From contig CAYOYK010000026.1 in NCBI GenBank assembly GCA_964408185.1, positions 1 through 30,305 on the forward strand: 30,305 nucleotides of DNA. The letters are read 5' to 3'. Shown here piece after piece: positions 7,448-14,953 of this stretch. The notes beneath the pieces are model-generated. The model was not told where the DNA came from. It saw nothing but the letters and a program-made list of their open reading frames with translations, and did not search any database. Both the position numbers and the translations under genes were made by a program. Numbering within the stretch: position 1 is the stretch's first letter; each line of letters begins with the position of its first letter. This DNA comes from CAYOYK01 sp964408185 (GTDB lineage: Bacteria > Bacillota > Clostridia > Christensenellales > Aristaeellaceae).

Positions 7448-7472
7448 GTCCGAAACCATGAAATATTGTCCG
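7445..7472. promoter_or_regulatory. Tandem ATTGTCCG sites, likely AraC-type operator
   Basis: ATTGTCCG occurs at 7445-7452 and exactly again at 7465-7472, a 20-bp step (two helical turns) on one face of the DNA. AraC-family proteins bind direct repeats with this spacing. The proximal site abuts the -35 region of the methyltransferase promoter, so activation of that operon by the adjacent regulator is the simplest reading. Confidence 0.55.
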
Positions 7473-7488
7473 TTTTTGAGGTGCGCAG

Positions 7489-8736
7489 ATGGAAGTGCTG
7501 TACTCGTTGATTCCCAAGGAAAAGCTATGCGAGCGTCTGCGCGTGCTGGCAAGCTGTCTGGATATTCCCGTGCAGCTTCTCAACGAGGAGGGAAAGCCGC
7601 TGGAGCAGTGCGGCGGCGAATCCTCCTATTGTCAGGCGCTCAAAAAGAATGTGTTCAAAAACAGCGAATGCGCACAAGTCCACCTCAAAGCCGGACAAAT
7701 TGCGTATGCGCTGGGCGAGAGCTATATTTTCAGCTGTCATGCCGACCTTAATCACATTGCCTTTCCGCTGGTCAACCGCAAAATTCTGCTGGGGACGATC
7801 ATCGTCGGCCCGTTTTTGATGGATACGCCGGACAGCACGCTCATCTCCAACATGGCCGAGAAGCAGCGGCTGTCGCCCTCGCTGTGTCTGGACTTGTACG
7901 ACGAGCTGCGGCATTTGCCGGTCATTGCGCCGCCGCGCGTGCGGCAGATCAGCCAGCTGATCGATTTTGTCTTTGCGCCGCTGGTATCCGACGAGCGGCT
8001 GCTGATGCGGGAGCGGCAGGAGAAGCTCTATCAGCAGTCGCGCATCAACGAGACCATCCAAATGTACAAGGGCGCAAAAACTGAATCGCCCTCCGCGTAT
8101 ATTTACCAAAAGGAAAACGAGCTGCTTGCCAAGGTCAAAACCCGCGATATCCAATCGGCAAAGGCGGTCTTGAACGACCTGCTGGGCTTTGTGCTGTTTG
8201 CGGAGGGGCAGGATATCGGGCTGATCCAGCGGCGCGCGATGGAGCTGACGACGCTGCTCAGCCGGGTCGCCATCGAGGGCGGCGCGCCGACGGAGCGCAT
8301 TTTGGAGCTGAACCCCCGCTATCTGGCGCAGCTTCAGCAGGCGGGCAGCTATGAGGACATTTGCTTTTCACTGCAGGAGATCGTGGAGAATTTTGTCCAG
8401 TCTATTTCGATCCCGCACGCGGAGTACGGCCATCCCATCCTGCGCAAGGCGGTGGCGTACATCGCGGAGCATTATGACGAGCCGCTTTCCGTTCAAGTGC
8501 TTGCGGAGGTGACGGGCGTCAGCCCCTCGTACTTCTCGGCGCTGTTTGCTAAGCAGATGGAGCTCGGCTTTCACGAATATCTGACGCGCGTTCGGATTGA
8601 GCAGTCCAAGAACCTGCTGACGGCGACCGACTATCCCATCAACCAAATCGCGGTCAGCGTGGGCTATGCCGATCAAAGCAGCTTTACCAAGGCCTTCAAG
8701 CGCGTCACCGGCGTTACGCCGTACCAGCTGCGGTAG
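7489..8736 (+). CDS. AraC-family regulator with N-terminal PocR sensor domain
   Basis: A 415-residue transcription factor. The N-terminal ~170 residues fit the PocR ligand-binding domain: C41, C48, C61 and C83-H84 ahead of LNHIAFPL, then the VNRKILLGTIIVGPF strand. A helical linker follows (about 170-315). The last ~95 residues contain the two AraC helix-turn-helix units (LAEVTGVSPSYFSALF and INQIAVSVGYADQSSFTKAF) with the closing GVTPYQLR. PocR-type sensors often control cobalamin-dependent pathways. The gene is divergent from a corrinoid methyltransferase operon, so it probably senses the methyl donor or a corrinoid and activates that operon. GAGGTG (7479-7484) supports the start. Confidence 0.92.
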   Translation: MEVLYSLIPKEKLCERLRVLASCLDIPVQLLNEEGKPLEQCGGESSYCQALKKNVFKNSECAQVHLKAGQIAYALGESYIFSCHADLNHIAFPLVNRKILLGTIIVGPFLMDTPDSTLISNMAEKQRLSPSLCLDLYDELRHLPVIAPPRVRQISQLIDFVFAPLVSDERLLMRERQEKLYQQSRINETIQMYKGAKTESPSAYIYQKENELLAKVKTRDIQSAKAVLNDLLGFVLFAEGQDIGLIQRRAMELTTLLSRVAIEGGAPTERILELNPRYLAQLQQAGSYEDICFSLQEIVENFVQSISIPHAEYGHPILRKAVAYIAEHYDEPLSVQVLAEVTGVSPSYFSALFAKQMELGFHEYLTRVRIEQSKNLLTATDYPINQIAVSVGYADQSSFTKAFKRVTGVTPYQLR

Positions 8737-8848
8737 GCGAGCGCCGGGCGCGGCGCGCGCAAACCGCCTCGGCATTGGCAAGCGGCATGCCGCCGCCCAT
8801 TGCCGCGCTTGTTTTCGCGGCCGCGCACGCTCATCCGGCGTCGCCCCG

Positions 8849-9505
8849 TCAGATGATCCCCAGCGGCACAAGAATGACGAGCAGCAGAACGTTCACCGCG
8901 ATCAGGCCGCCGAGGAAGAGATTGCGCTTCTTCGGCTCCCAATCGGGCACATAATTGCTCGCAAGGAAGAACGGGATGTAGGTCGTGATGAAAACCGGCA
9001 GAGCGCCCCACCAGCGGTATACCCAAATGAACGCCGGCGTCGCGGCCAAGAAGATCTCCACCACGGAAAACAGGAGAGCCATTTCAACAGCGCCCACGAG
9101 CTTGCACGAGACGCCCTTGGACTTTTCGGTTTGCAGGTAGCGCTTGCTGCGGTCGTCCGGCAGCATTTTGAAGGAGATCATTCCGGCGATGGAAAACATC
9201 ATGGACAGCTCCCACGATACGCCGATCAGCAGCACAAACGAGGTGCTGGCGTTGGAGACCGCCCAAAGAGGGAACCCGGCAAAGTGGGCGATAATGGCAT
9301 TGACGATTTCATAGAACCAATGGACCGAGTACAGAGCGATCCCGGCGAATACGACCTTCCAGTTCTTGGCCTTAATCTCCGTCCAATAGACATAAAAGAC
9401 CACCGCCAAGATAAAGATGAACGTCCAGTTAAAGTTTGCCAGATCCCTTGGGATGATTGCCTTTACGGCCGCCTGAGCCTCCGCGCTGCCATCTCCGAAC
9501 AACAT
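8849..9505 (-). CDS. Multi-pass membrane protein of unknown function
   Basis: A 218-residue protein with about six hydrophobic segments (for example WTFIFILAVVFYVYW, FVLLIGVSWELSMMF, LLFSVVEIFLA, the last ending LLLVILVPLGII). It is rich in Trp and Tyr near segment ends. A conserved-looking cytoplasmic loop contains PDDRSKRYLQTEKSKG, and the DWEPKKRN loop precedes the last segment. I do not recognise the family. The ATG at 9505 is preferred over an in-frame ATG at 9712 because AGAAGGAGGAAC lies directly before it and the extension is Arg-rich and not membrane-like. It converges with the PocR regulator and has its own leader of about 220 nt. A role in uptake or sensing linked to the methyl-transfer genes is possible from position only. 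Confidence 0.8.
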   Translation of the reverse strand: MLFGDGSAEAQAAVKAIIPRDLANFNWTFIFILAVVFYVYWTEIKAKNWKVVFAGIALYSVHWFYEIVNAIIAHFAGFPLWAVSNASTSFVLLIGVSWELSMMFSIAGMISFKMLPDDRSKRYLQTEKSKGVSCKLVGAVEMALLFSVVEIFLAATPAFIWVYRWWGALPVFITTYIPFFLASNYVPDWEPKKRNLFLGGLIAVNVLLLVILVPLGII

Positions 9506-9586
9506 AACACCGTTCCTCCTTCTGTTGTATCCGTTTTTTGCCGGAGCCATCCCCGGCCCGTTCCCGGAAGCGCCGTCCTCCCCGCC

Positions 9587-9603
9587 CCGGACGATCCGTC
9601 CGG
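9587..9603. repeat. Perfect inverted repeat in the membrane-protein leader
   Basis: CCGGACG (9587-9593) and CGTCCGG (9597-9603) are perfect arms around ATC, 82 bp upstream of the membrane-protein start. It could be an operator or a leader hairpin. In DNA this GC-rich, a 7-bp dyad is not rare, so its meaning is open. Confidence 0.4.
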
Positions 9604-9730
9604 TCGCGCCAGAGTAGAGCCGCGCCGGTCTTCCGTCGGCTGACCTGATTATCGACGCTCGTTTTCCGACAGGCCGACGGCAGATGCGCGCGCATCCCCG
9701 CCTCCCTGTCAAACGCTTCGGTATGCTGAG

Positions 9731-9759
9731 ATTCTACCACATCCTCGCGTTTTCGTCCA
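9731..9759 (-). promoter_or_regulatory. Possible promoter for the membrane-protein gene
   Basis: On the minus strand TGGACG (9759-9754), a 17-bp spacer and TAGAAT (9736-9731) give a fair sigma-A match, about 225 bp before the ATG. A TTGACA at 9712-9707 was also seen but has no -10 at the right distance. Confidence 0.4.
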
Positions 9760-9897
9760 GAGAAGCGCAAGCAAACGGAGCGGCCGACAGCCGCCCCGAA
9801 TGCCTGCCGCCCCGCGAGGGGCTAGGGGAGCCGCGCTCCCCACACGCTGCGGGCGAAAAGCGCCTGCCGCCCTAAGCGGCCATGCCGTTTTGGGATA

Positions 9898-9928
9898 CGC
9901 AAACGGGAGGAGCGCTTGGCTCCTCCCG
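9898..9928 (-). terminator. Terminator of the sugar operon
   Basis: CGGGAGGAGC (9904-9913) and GCTCCTCCCG (9919-9928) form a 10-bp stem with a 5-nt loop, 14 bp after the binding-protein stop. On the minus strand it is followed by TTTGCGT, a short T-run, so termination may be incomplete. Confidence 0.6.
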
Positions 9929-9942
9929 CGGGATACGGTGCT

Positions 9943-11175
9943 TTACTTCAGCAGATCGGCTTCCTCCAGCTCGGCCTGAATCTCGTCCAGCGCTTCCTGC
10001 GCGGTCATGCTGTTGCTCTCCAGCGTGCTCAGCACGTTGCCGATGATCTCGCTGGCGGCGCCCGCCTCAATCAGCGCCGGAGGCGCGGAGGCGTAATCCA
10101 TGCTGGTGAACACGGCGGCGCGGTTCGCGGGCGGAACCTGCTCAAGGTACTGGCTCAGCTTGGTCTGGTCGGCGATGGTGGGCAGCTCCCAGCTCGCGTC
10201 CAGCCGCAGCTGCACGATGTCGGGGTCGGAGCCCATCGCGTCGATGAATTTCGCGGCGGCTTCCTGCTCCGTGCAGGAGGGCGACACGCAGTTGACGTTG
10301 GCGAAGAAGAACGTGGCCTTGTCCTTGTAGCCAGGCTCCACAACGATGTCCCAGTCAAAGGCACACTGCTCCGTGAAGGTCGGGAAGCCCCAGATGCCGG
10401 TGACGATCATGCCCAGCTTGCCCTCGGTGAACAGATCCCAGTCGCCGCGGCCGGCCATTTCCTCCGCCGTGGGCATCACGTGGTTTTCGCCGCGAACGCG
10501 GGCGATCATGGCGTCCAGCACGGCGACGTTCTCAGGAGAATTGACGGTGAAGGCGGTGTAGTCGTCGTTGAGCAGGCTGCCGCCGTTGCCCTTGACGGAC
10601 TTGTAGAACTCGTTATAGGTGATCGGCTGGTAGTAGCCCCAGATGTCGTCGCCCAGCGCGGCGATCTTCTCGGCCGCGGCCTGCGCGTCCGCCCAAGTCC
10701 AGTCGTTGGTCGGGTAGTCGACGCCGGCTTGGTCAAACAGCGCCTTGTTGTAGAACAGCACGCAGGTGGAGAAGCTCATCGGCACCGCGTAGAGCTTGCC
10801 GTTGCTGGAAACCGCAGACAGCGTGCCCTCGGAGTAGTTCTCCGTGCCGATGCCCAGCGCGGTCAGGTCGGCGCACGCGCCGCGCAGCATGTACGCCAGA
10901 TAGTTCTCCATGTTCATCTCAAACACGTCCGGCGCGTCGTTGCCGCCCACCATGGTGGCCAGCGAGGTGAAGTAGTCGTCGTAGCCCTTCAGCTGCACGT
11001 CGATCTTGATGTCGGGGTTCTTGCTCTCAAAGATGTCGATCATCTTTTTGAGCGTTTCCTCCTGCGCGCCGGACGCGGAGAACGTAGCGTAGGTAAGCAC
11101 CGTCTCGGCGCTTGCGGCGCATACGATCGTCAGGAGCATTACGGTTGACAGAACCAGTGCCAGTAGCTTTTTCAT
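9943..11175 (-). CDS. Carbohydrate ABC transporter substrate-binding protein
   Basis: A 410-residue family-1 (MalE-like) extracellular solute-binding protein. The signal peptide covers about 1-23 (MKKLLALVL...CAASA, then ET). The mature part has the usual early ESKNPDIKIDVQ, the DAPDVFEMN segment, and the LYAVPMSFSTCVLFYNKALFDQAG stretch lining the binding cleft. The region before the cleavage site does not fit a lipobox, so anchoring is unclear (see findings). AAGGAGGAATCC precedes the ATG. It is the last gene of the operon, after both permeases, with a 46-bp gap containing a hairpin. It would deliver an oligosaccharide, probably alpha-linked given the two glycosidase-type enzymes upstream. 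Confidence 0.93.
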   Translation of the reverse strand: MKKLLALVLSTVMLLTIVCAASAETVLTYATFSASGAQEETLKKMIDIFESKNPDIKIDVQLKGYDDYFTSLATMVGGNDAPDVFEMNMENYLAYMLRGACADLTALGIGTENYSEGTLSAVSSNGKLYAVPMSFSTCVLFYNKALFDQAGVDYPTNDWTWADAQAAAEKIAALGDDIWGYYQPITYNEFYKSVKGNGGSLLNDDYTAFTVNSPENVAVLDAMIARVRGENHVMPTAEEMAGRGDWDLFTEGKLGMIVTGIWGFPTFTEQCAFDWDIVVEPGYKDKATFFFANVNCVSPSCTEQEAAAKFIDAMGSDPDIVQLRLDASWELPTIADQTKLSQYLEQVPPANRAAVFTSMDYASAPPALIEAGAASEIIGNVLSTLESNSMTAQEALDEIQAELEEADLLK

Positions 11176-11201
11176 AAATGGGATTCCTCCTTGTTTATTT
11201 G

Positions 11202-11219
11202 ATAACGCTCGCGCGTTAT
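11202..11219 (-). repeat. Hairpin between permease and binding-protein genes
   Basis: ATAACGC (11202-11208) and GCGTTAT (11213-11219) form a 7-bp stem with a 4-nt loop in the only real gap of the operon. No T-run follows on the minus strand, so it is not a typical terminator. It may mark mRNA processing or protect a separate binding-protein message. Confidence 0.45.
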
Positions 11220-11221
11220 GC

Positions 11222-12052
11222 TCATTTCAGGCCGCCCAGCGCGATGCCGCTGTCCACCTTGCGCTGGGACAGCAGGTATACCGCCAGTACCGGCAGGATG
11301 GTCAGCACCGCGCCGGCCATGAGGATGTGCTCGTTATTTCTGTACATGCCGTTCATGTTGCCCAGCACCACCTGCAGGGTCTGCTTGTCCGTGCTTGTCA
11401 GCACGATCAACGGCCACAGGTAGCTGTTCCAGCTGCCCATAAACGCCAGCAGAATCATCGTGGCCAGCGTCGGCGCGACCATCGGCAGGACGATGGCAAA
11501 GAACACGCGGAAGAGCGACGCGCCGTCCAGCATGGCCGACTCAAGGTAGCTGTCGTTGAGCGTCATCATCGACTGGCGCATCAGGAACACGCCGAAGGCG
11601 TTGGCCAGCGATGGCAAAATCAGACCGGTGTAGGTGTCCAGCAGCCCCAGCACGCGCAGGATGATGTAGTTTGGCACCATCGTCACAGTGCCGGGGATCA
11701 TCATCGTGGCCAGATACAGCCCGAACAGCTTGTCGGAGCCCTTGAAGGGGAGCTTGGTAAACGCAAAGGCCGCCATGCAGGCGCTCATCACCTGCACAAA
11801 TGTGCAGGCCAGCGCCAGAAACAGGCTGTTGAACGTCGCGCGCCCAAACGAGAAGCCCGTCATGTGGAAGATGCGGTCGTACCCCTCCAGCGAGGGATGC
11901 TCCGGAATCCAGCGGATCGGGATGGTGCGGATGGCCTCGCTGCCCTTGAAGGACGAGGAGAGCATCCACAGGAACGGCAGTATCGTAACGAGAGCCATCC
12001 CCGACAGCAGCAGGTAAAAGAGGACCTTGCCCGGAATGCTTTGCTTACGCAT
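11222..12052 (-). CDS. Carbohydrate ABC transporter permease, MalG type
   Basis: A 276-residue inner-membrane permease with about six membrane segments, starting KVLFYLLLSGMALVTILPFLWM. The EAA loop that docks the ATPase is visible as ESAMLDGASLFRVFFAIVLPM (about 186-206). The C-terminus (RKVDSGIALGGLK) resembles the conserved VAGLTAGAVKG end of the family. Its start overlaps the stop of the MalF-type permease by 8 nt. It pairs with that permease and the binding protein. No ATP-binding subunit is encoded in the window, so a shared MsmX/MalK-type ATPase elsewhere is expected, as is common in Gram-positive sugar importers. Confidence 0.94.
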   Translation of the reverse strand: MRKQSIPGKVLFYLLLSGMALVTILPFLWMLSSSFKGSEAIRTIPIRWIPEHPSLEGYDRIFHMTGFSFGRATFNSLFLALACTFVQVMSACMAAFAFTKLPFKGSDKLFGLYLATMMIPGTVTMVPNYIILRVLGLLDTYTGLILPSLANAFGVFLMRQSMMTLNDSYLESAMLDGASLFRVFFAIVLPMVAPTLATMILLAFMGSWNSYLWPLIVLTSTDKQTLQVVLGNMNGMYRNNEHILMAGAVLTILPVLAVYLLSQRKVDSGIALGGLK

Positions 12053-12932
12053 CGTAGTTTACCCACTTTTTTTGAAGGTAGAACTGCAGCGCCGTCAGCG
12101 CGAAGATGAGCGCGAACAGAATCCAGGAGTATGCCGAGGCCATGCCCATCTTGTATTGACGGAACGCGTAGCGGTATATGCGCTCTAAAAATACCGTCGT
12201 CGCGCCGCCCGGCCCGCCGTTGGTCATAATCAGCACCGAGTCGAACACCTGCAGCCCGTAGATCACGTTGATGACGATCAGCAGAAACAGCGTGGGGGAA
12301 ACCAGCGGCAGCGTAATGCTGAGGAACTTGCGCGGCGCGCTCGCGCCGTCGATGGAGGCGGCCTCGTAATAGGTCGGGTCGATGGACTTGAGCGCCGCGA
12401 GCACCATGAGCGCGTAGTAGCCGGTATCCTTCCAAACGGCGGCGATGACCACGCCGGGCATGGCCCACTTGGGATCGTTGAGCCACGACGGCCCCGCGAT
12501 GCCGACGCCGGACAGCAGCTGATTGAGCAGGCCGTACTTGCCGCTGAGCACCCACGTCCACACCACGGCGGCCGCGACCCACGAGGTGATGACGGGCGTA
12601 TAGAACACGGCGCGGAAGAAGCCGCGGCCCCGGAACGTGCGGTTGAGCACCAGCGCCTCGGTAACGGACGTAACCAGGATCAGCGGCAGATACAGCCCCA
12701 AATACGTCAGCGTATGGCTCAGCACCTTGGGGAACTCCTTGCCGCCGAGGATCCGCGTGAAGTTTTGCAGCCCGATCCACTGCTTCACGCCGGAGAGCAG
12801 ATCGTAGTCCATAAAGCTGTAAACCAGCGACATGGCGATGGGAATCAGGCAGAACACGATAAGCCCGATGAGAGAGGGGGCCAAGAACAGAGCGGTGGCC
12901 GTTCTGCGTCCCGATGATTTTGGCAAATACAT
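12045..12932 (-). CDS. Carbohydrate ABC transporter permease, MalF type
   Basis: A 295-residue permease with about six membrane segments, beginning ATALFLAPSLIGLIVFCLIPIAMS. The EAA loop is YYEAASIDGASAPRKFLSITLP, and the closing region carries MTNGGPGGATTVFLERIYRYAF, typical of MalF/UgpA-like subunits. The ATG at 12932 is preceded by AGGAGG (12948-12943), which lies inside the last codons of the GH65 gene. A longer in-frame upstream extension overlaps GH65 and was rejected. Spacing to GH65 is 5 bp, so translation is probably coupled. It forms the membrane channel with the MalG-type subunit. Confidence 0.94.
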   Translation of the reverse strand: MYLPKSSGRRTATALFLAPSLIGLIVFCLIPIAMSLVYSFMDYDLLSGVKQWIGLQNFTRILGGKEFPKVLSHTLTYLGLYLPLILVTSVTEALVLNRTFRGRGFFRAVFYTPVITSWVAAAVVWTWVLSGKYGLLNQLLSGVGIAGPSWLNDPKWAMPGVVIAAVWKDTGYYALMVLAALKSIDPTYYEAASIDGASAPRKFLSITLPLVSPTLFLLIVINVIYGLQVFDSVLIMTNGGPGGATTVFLERIYRYAFRQYKMGMASAYSWILFALIFALTALQFYLQKKWVNYDA

Positions 12933-12937
12933 AGCTC

Positions 12938-14953
12938 CTAGGCCTCCTCTCCGATGTCGTATTCGTTTGCGTGAATGCGCACCGCGTAACGCTTGCCGTG
13001 GTAGCGGATGTGAAAGCGCATCCCGTGCAGCGACGGCGGCAGCTGCGGCTCCAGCGTCAGCTGCCCGTCCTCCGCCCACAGCCCCGCCGCGCCAAACACA
13101 AACGCCTGCCAAGCCGCGCCCAGCGCCGCCATGTGGACGCCCTCCTCGCCGGTGTTCCCCAGCGTGTTGCGCAAATCGAGGTACACGCTCTTCTCCAGAT
13201 AATCCTCGGCCTTTTCCCACTTGCCCAGCCGGAGCGCCAGCAGCGCGTGCGCGCCGTAGCTCAGCGTGGAATCGTGCACGGTCAGCGGCTCGTAGGCATC
13301 AAACACGGCGCGCTGCTGGTCTGGGGTGAAATCGCGCGGGAACAGCGTCATCAGCAGCACCAAGTCGGCCTGCTTGAGCGCGCGGTACCGCTGCATGCGG
13401 TCGAAGCAGACGCTCTTGTAGGACGGCAGCGTGTCGGCCTTCGGCGGCAGGGGCGGCAGGCGCTCCAGCGTCTCATCCTGCAAATAGAGGCCGCGCTTCC
13501 CGTCGTACAGCAGGGCGATCTTCTCGGCGACCCGCCGCGTTTCCCGCGCCTCGTTCTCGTCCGGCGCGCCGTACCGGAGCGCCAGACGCAGGTTGTTGCG
13601 CGCCATGTAGTTGGTGTAGGTGTTGTTGATCGCCGCGCCGCAGTATTCGTCCGGCCCCTTGACAAAGAAGGAGCTGTACTGGTCCTTGTCCGGCTCGTAG
13701 GTGAGGCGGGAGCGCCAGTAGCGCGCGGTTTGGAGCAGCAGCTCGCGCCCTTCCCCGCGCAGCAGGCGCTCGTCGCCGCTGACCTCGCCGTATCGCTGCA
13801 TCGCGTAGGCCACGTCGGCGGTGATGTGCACCTCGCAAAGGCCGATATCCCAGCTCTCGCATTGCTCCGCGCCGTCGCTGGCGCACATCCACGGATACCG
13901 CGCGCCTTCGAGGTTTTGCTTCTTTGCCAGCGCCATCGCGGCGGGCAGCCGATCGATGCGATACAGCAGCAGGTTGCGGGCGGCCTCCGGGCGCGTCCAA
14001 AGGTAGAACGGGAGCAGAAAGATATCGGTGTCCCAGAAGGCGTTGCCCTTGTAGCGGCCGTGCGTCAGGCCGCGCGCGCCGATGGATACGCCGCGGTCAC
14101 GGGCGGCGTTGCTGCAAAGCAGCTGGAAGATGTTGTAGCGCAGCGCGCCCTGCATTTCGGGGTCGTCCGCGTCCAGCTCGATATCGCAGTCGCGCCACAG
14201 GGCGTGCCAGCGCTCGGCGCTTTCGCGCCACGGGTCGTCGGCGGTCGGCGCGTCCGCGTCGTTCATCCACACGCGCTTTTCCAGCGTCGCGGTCTCGCCC
14301 GCCCGCAGGGACAGGCGCACGGCGGTCACGGCGCAGGTCTCCTCCACGCGGGGGCTCCGCGCGCAGGGAACATCGCAGGTCAGCGTCCAGCGGAAGGCGA
14401 CCGGGCGATGCTCGGCGATCGTGTGCAGCCGCAGGCAGTCGGCCGACAGCTCGTCCTGCGCCAGCAGAACGACCTGCTCCTTCGCCTGAATGGTCTGATC
14501 GTCATGCACGGGCAGATTGGCGACGGCCGCGTCCTCGATGGCCTCCACCACAAACTCGCCGTCCTGCTTGGCGGTCACGCACAAGCGTTGCAGCAGCAGC
14601 GTTTCCCGCGCCATCGACGCGGCCCGCTCCATCCGATACGCCGCGCGGTCGCCGTCCCAGCTCTGGGTCAGCACGCCGTCGCGCAGGTTCAGCGATTGCG
14701 CGAGCTGACGCGGCGCCTCGCCGACGGGCCGCAGGGTAAGCAGATCGGGCAGCTGCACCATGTCGGTGATGCCGCTCTTGATTTGGCTGAACAGCCCCGC
14801 GCAGAATATCGCGTGCTCCTGCGGGTTGACCTTGCGCTCCCACGCGCCGAAGCCACGGACGCCCAGCCGACCGTTGCCGATGCAAAAAATGGTCTCGGAA
14901 AAGCTGTCGATCGGGGAAACGCGGCGGATCTCCCAAGGAAGGATCTGGTTCAT
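12938..14953 (-). CDS. GH65 family disaccharide phosphorylase
   Basis: A 671-residue cytoplasmic enzyme of glycoside hydrolase family 65 (maltose/kojibiose/nigerose/trehalose phosphorylases). The N-terminal beta-sandwich spans about 1-240. The (alpha/alpha)6 barrel carries NAFWDTD (305-310) in the active site and catalytic acid E436 in VKGPDEYCG. KQAD (527-530) and H560-DSTLS565 form the phosphate side. These phosphate-binding features favour a phosphorylase that gives beta-glucose 1-phosphate over a hydrolase. There is no signal peptide. The start overlaps the GH31 stop by 4 nt (ATGA). GAAGGGAG precedes it. The length is slightly below the ~750 residues common in the family. The exact disaccharide cannot be told from sequence. 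Confidence 0.93.
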   Translation of the reverse strand: MNQILPWEIRRVSPIDSFSETIFCIGNGRLGVRGFGAWERKVNPQEHAIFCAGLFSQIKSGITDMVQLPDLLTLRPVGEAPRQLAQSLNLRDGVLTQSWDGDRAAYRMERAASMARETLLLQRLCVTAKQDGEFVVEAIEDAAVANLPVHDDQTIQAKEQVVLLAQDELSADCLRLHTIAEHRPVAFRWTLTCDVPCARSPRVEETCAVTAVRLSLRAGETATLEKRVWMNDADAPTADDPWRESAERWHALWRDCDIELDADDPEMQGALRYNIFQLLCSNAARDRGVSIGARGLTHGRYKGNAFWDTDIFLLPFYLWTRPEAARNLLLYRIDRLPAAMALAKKQNLEGARYPWMCASDGAEQCESWDIGLCEVHITADVAYAMQRYGEVSGDERLLRGEGRELLLQTARYWRSRLTYEPDKDQYSSFFVKGPDEYCGAAINNTYTNYMARNNLRLALRYGAPDENEARETRRVAEKIALLYDGKRGLYLQDETLERLPPLPPKADTLPSYKSVCFDRMQRYRALKQADLVLLMTLFPRDFTPDQQRAVFDAYEPLTVHDSTLSYGAHALLALRLGKWEKAEDYLEKSVYLDLRNTLGNTGEEGVHMAALGAAWQAFVFGAAGLWAEDGQLTLEPQLPPSLHGMRFHIRYHGKRYAVRIHANEYDIGEEA

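Larger units (their letters stand above)
9506..9942. other. 437-bp intergenic region between membrane-protein gene and sugar operon end
   Basis: I see no credible gene here. The short open frames are GC-rich and lack ribosome binding sites. It contains a possible minus-strand promoter (9731-9759), an inverted repeat (9587-9603) in the resulting leader, and the terminator of the sugar operon (9898-9928). The part between about 9760 and 9897 shows nothing I can name. Confidence 0.6.

Noticed and set aside
8770..8820. GC-rich folding region followed by TTTT after the PocR regulator, considered as a terminator
   Set aside because: Only broken stems with bulges can be drawn around GCGGCATGCCGC; at this GC content that is not enough support.
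9707..9712. TTGACA on the minus strand upstream of the membrane protein, considered as a -35
   Set aside because: No acceptable -10 stands 16-18 bp downstream (GCGCAT at the 17-bp position).
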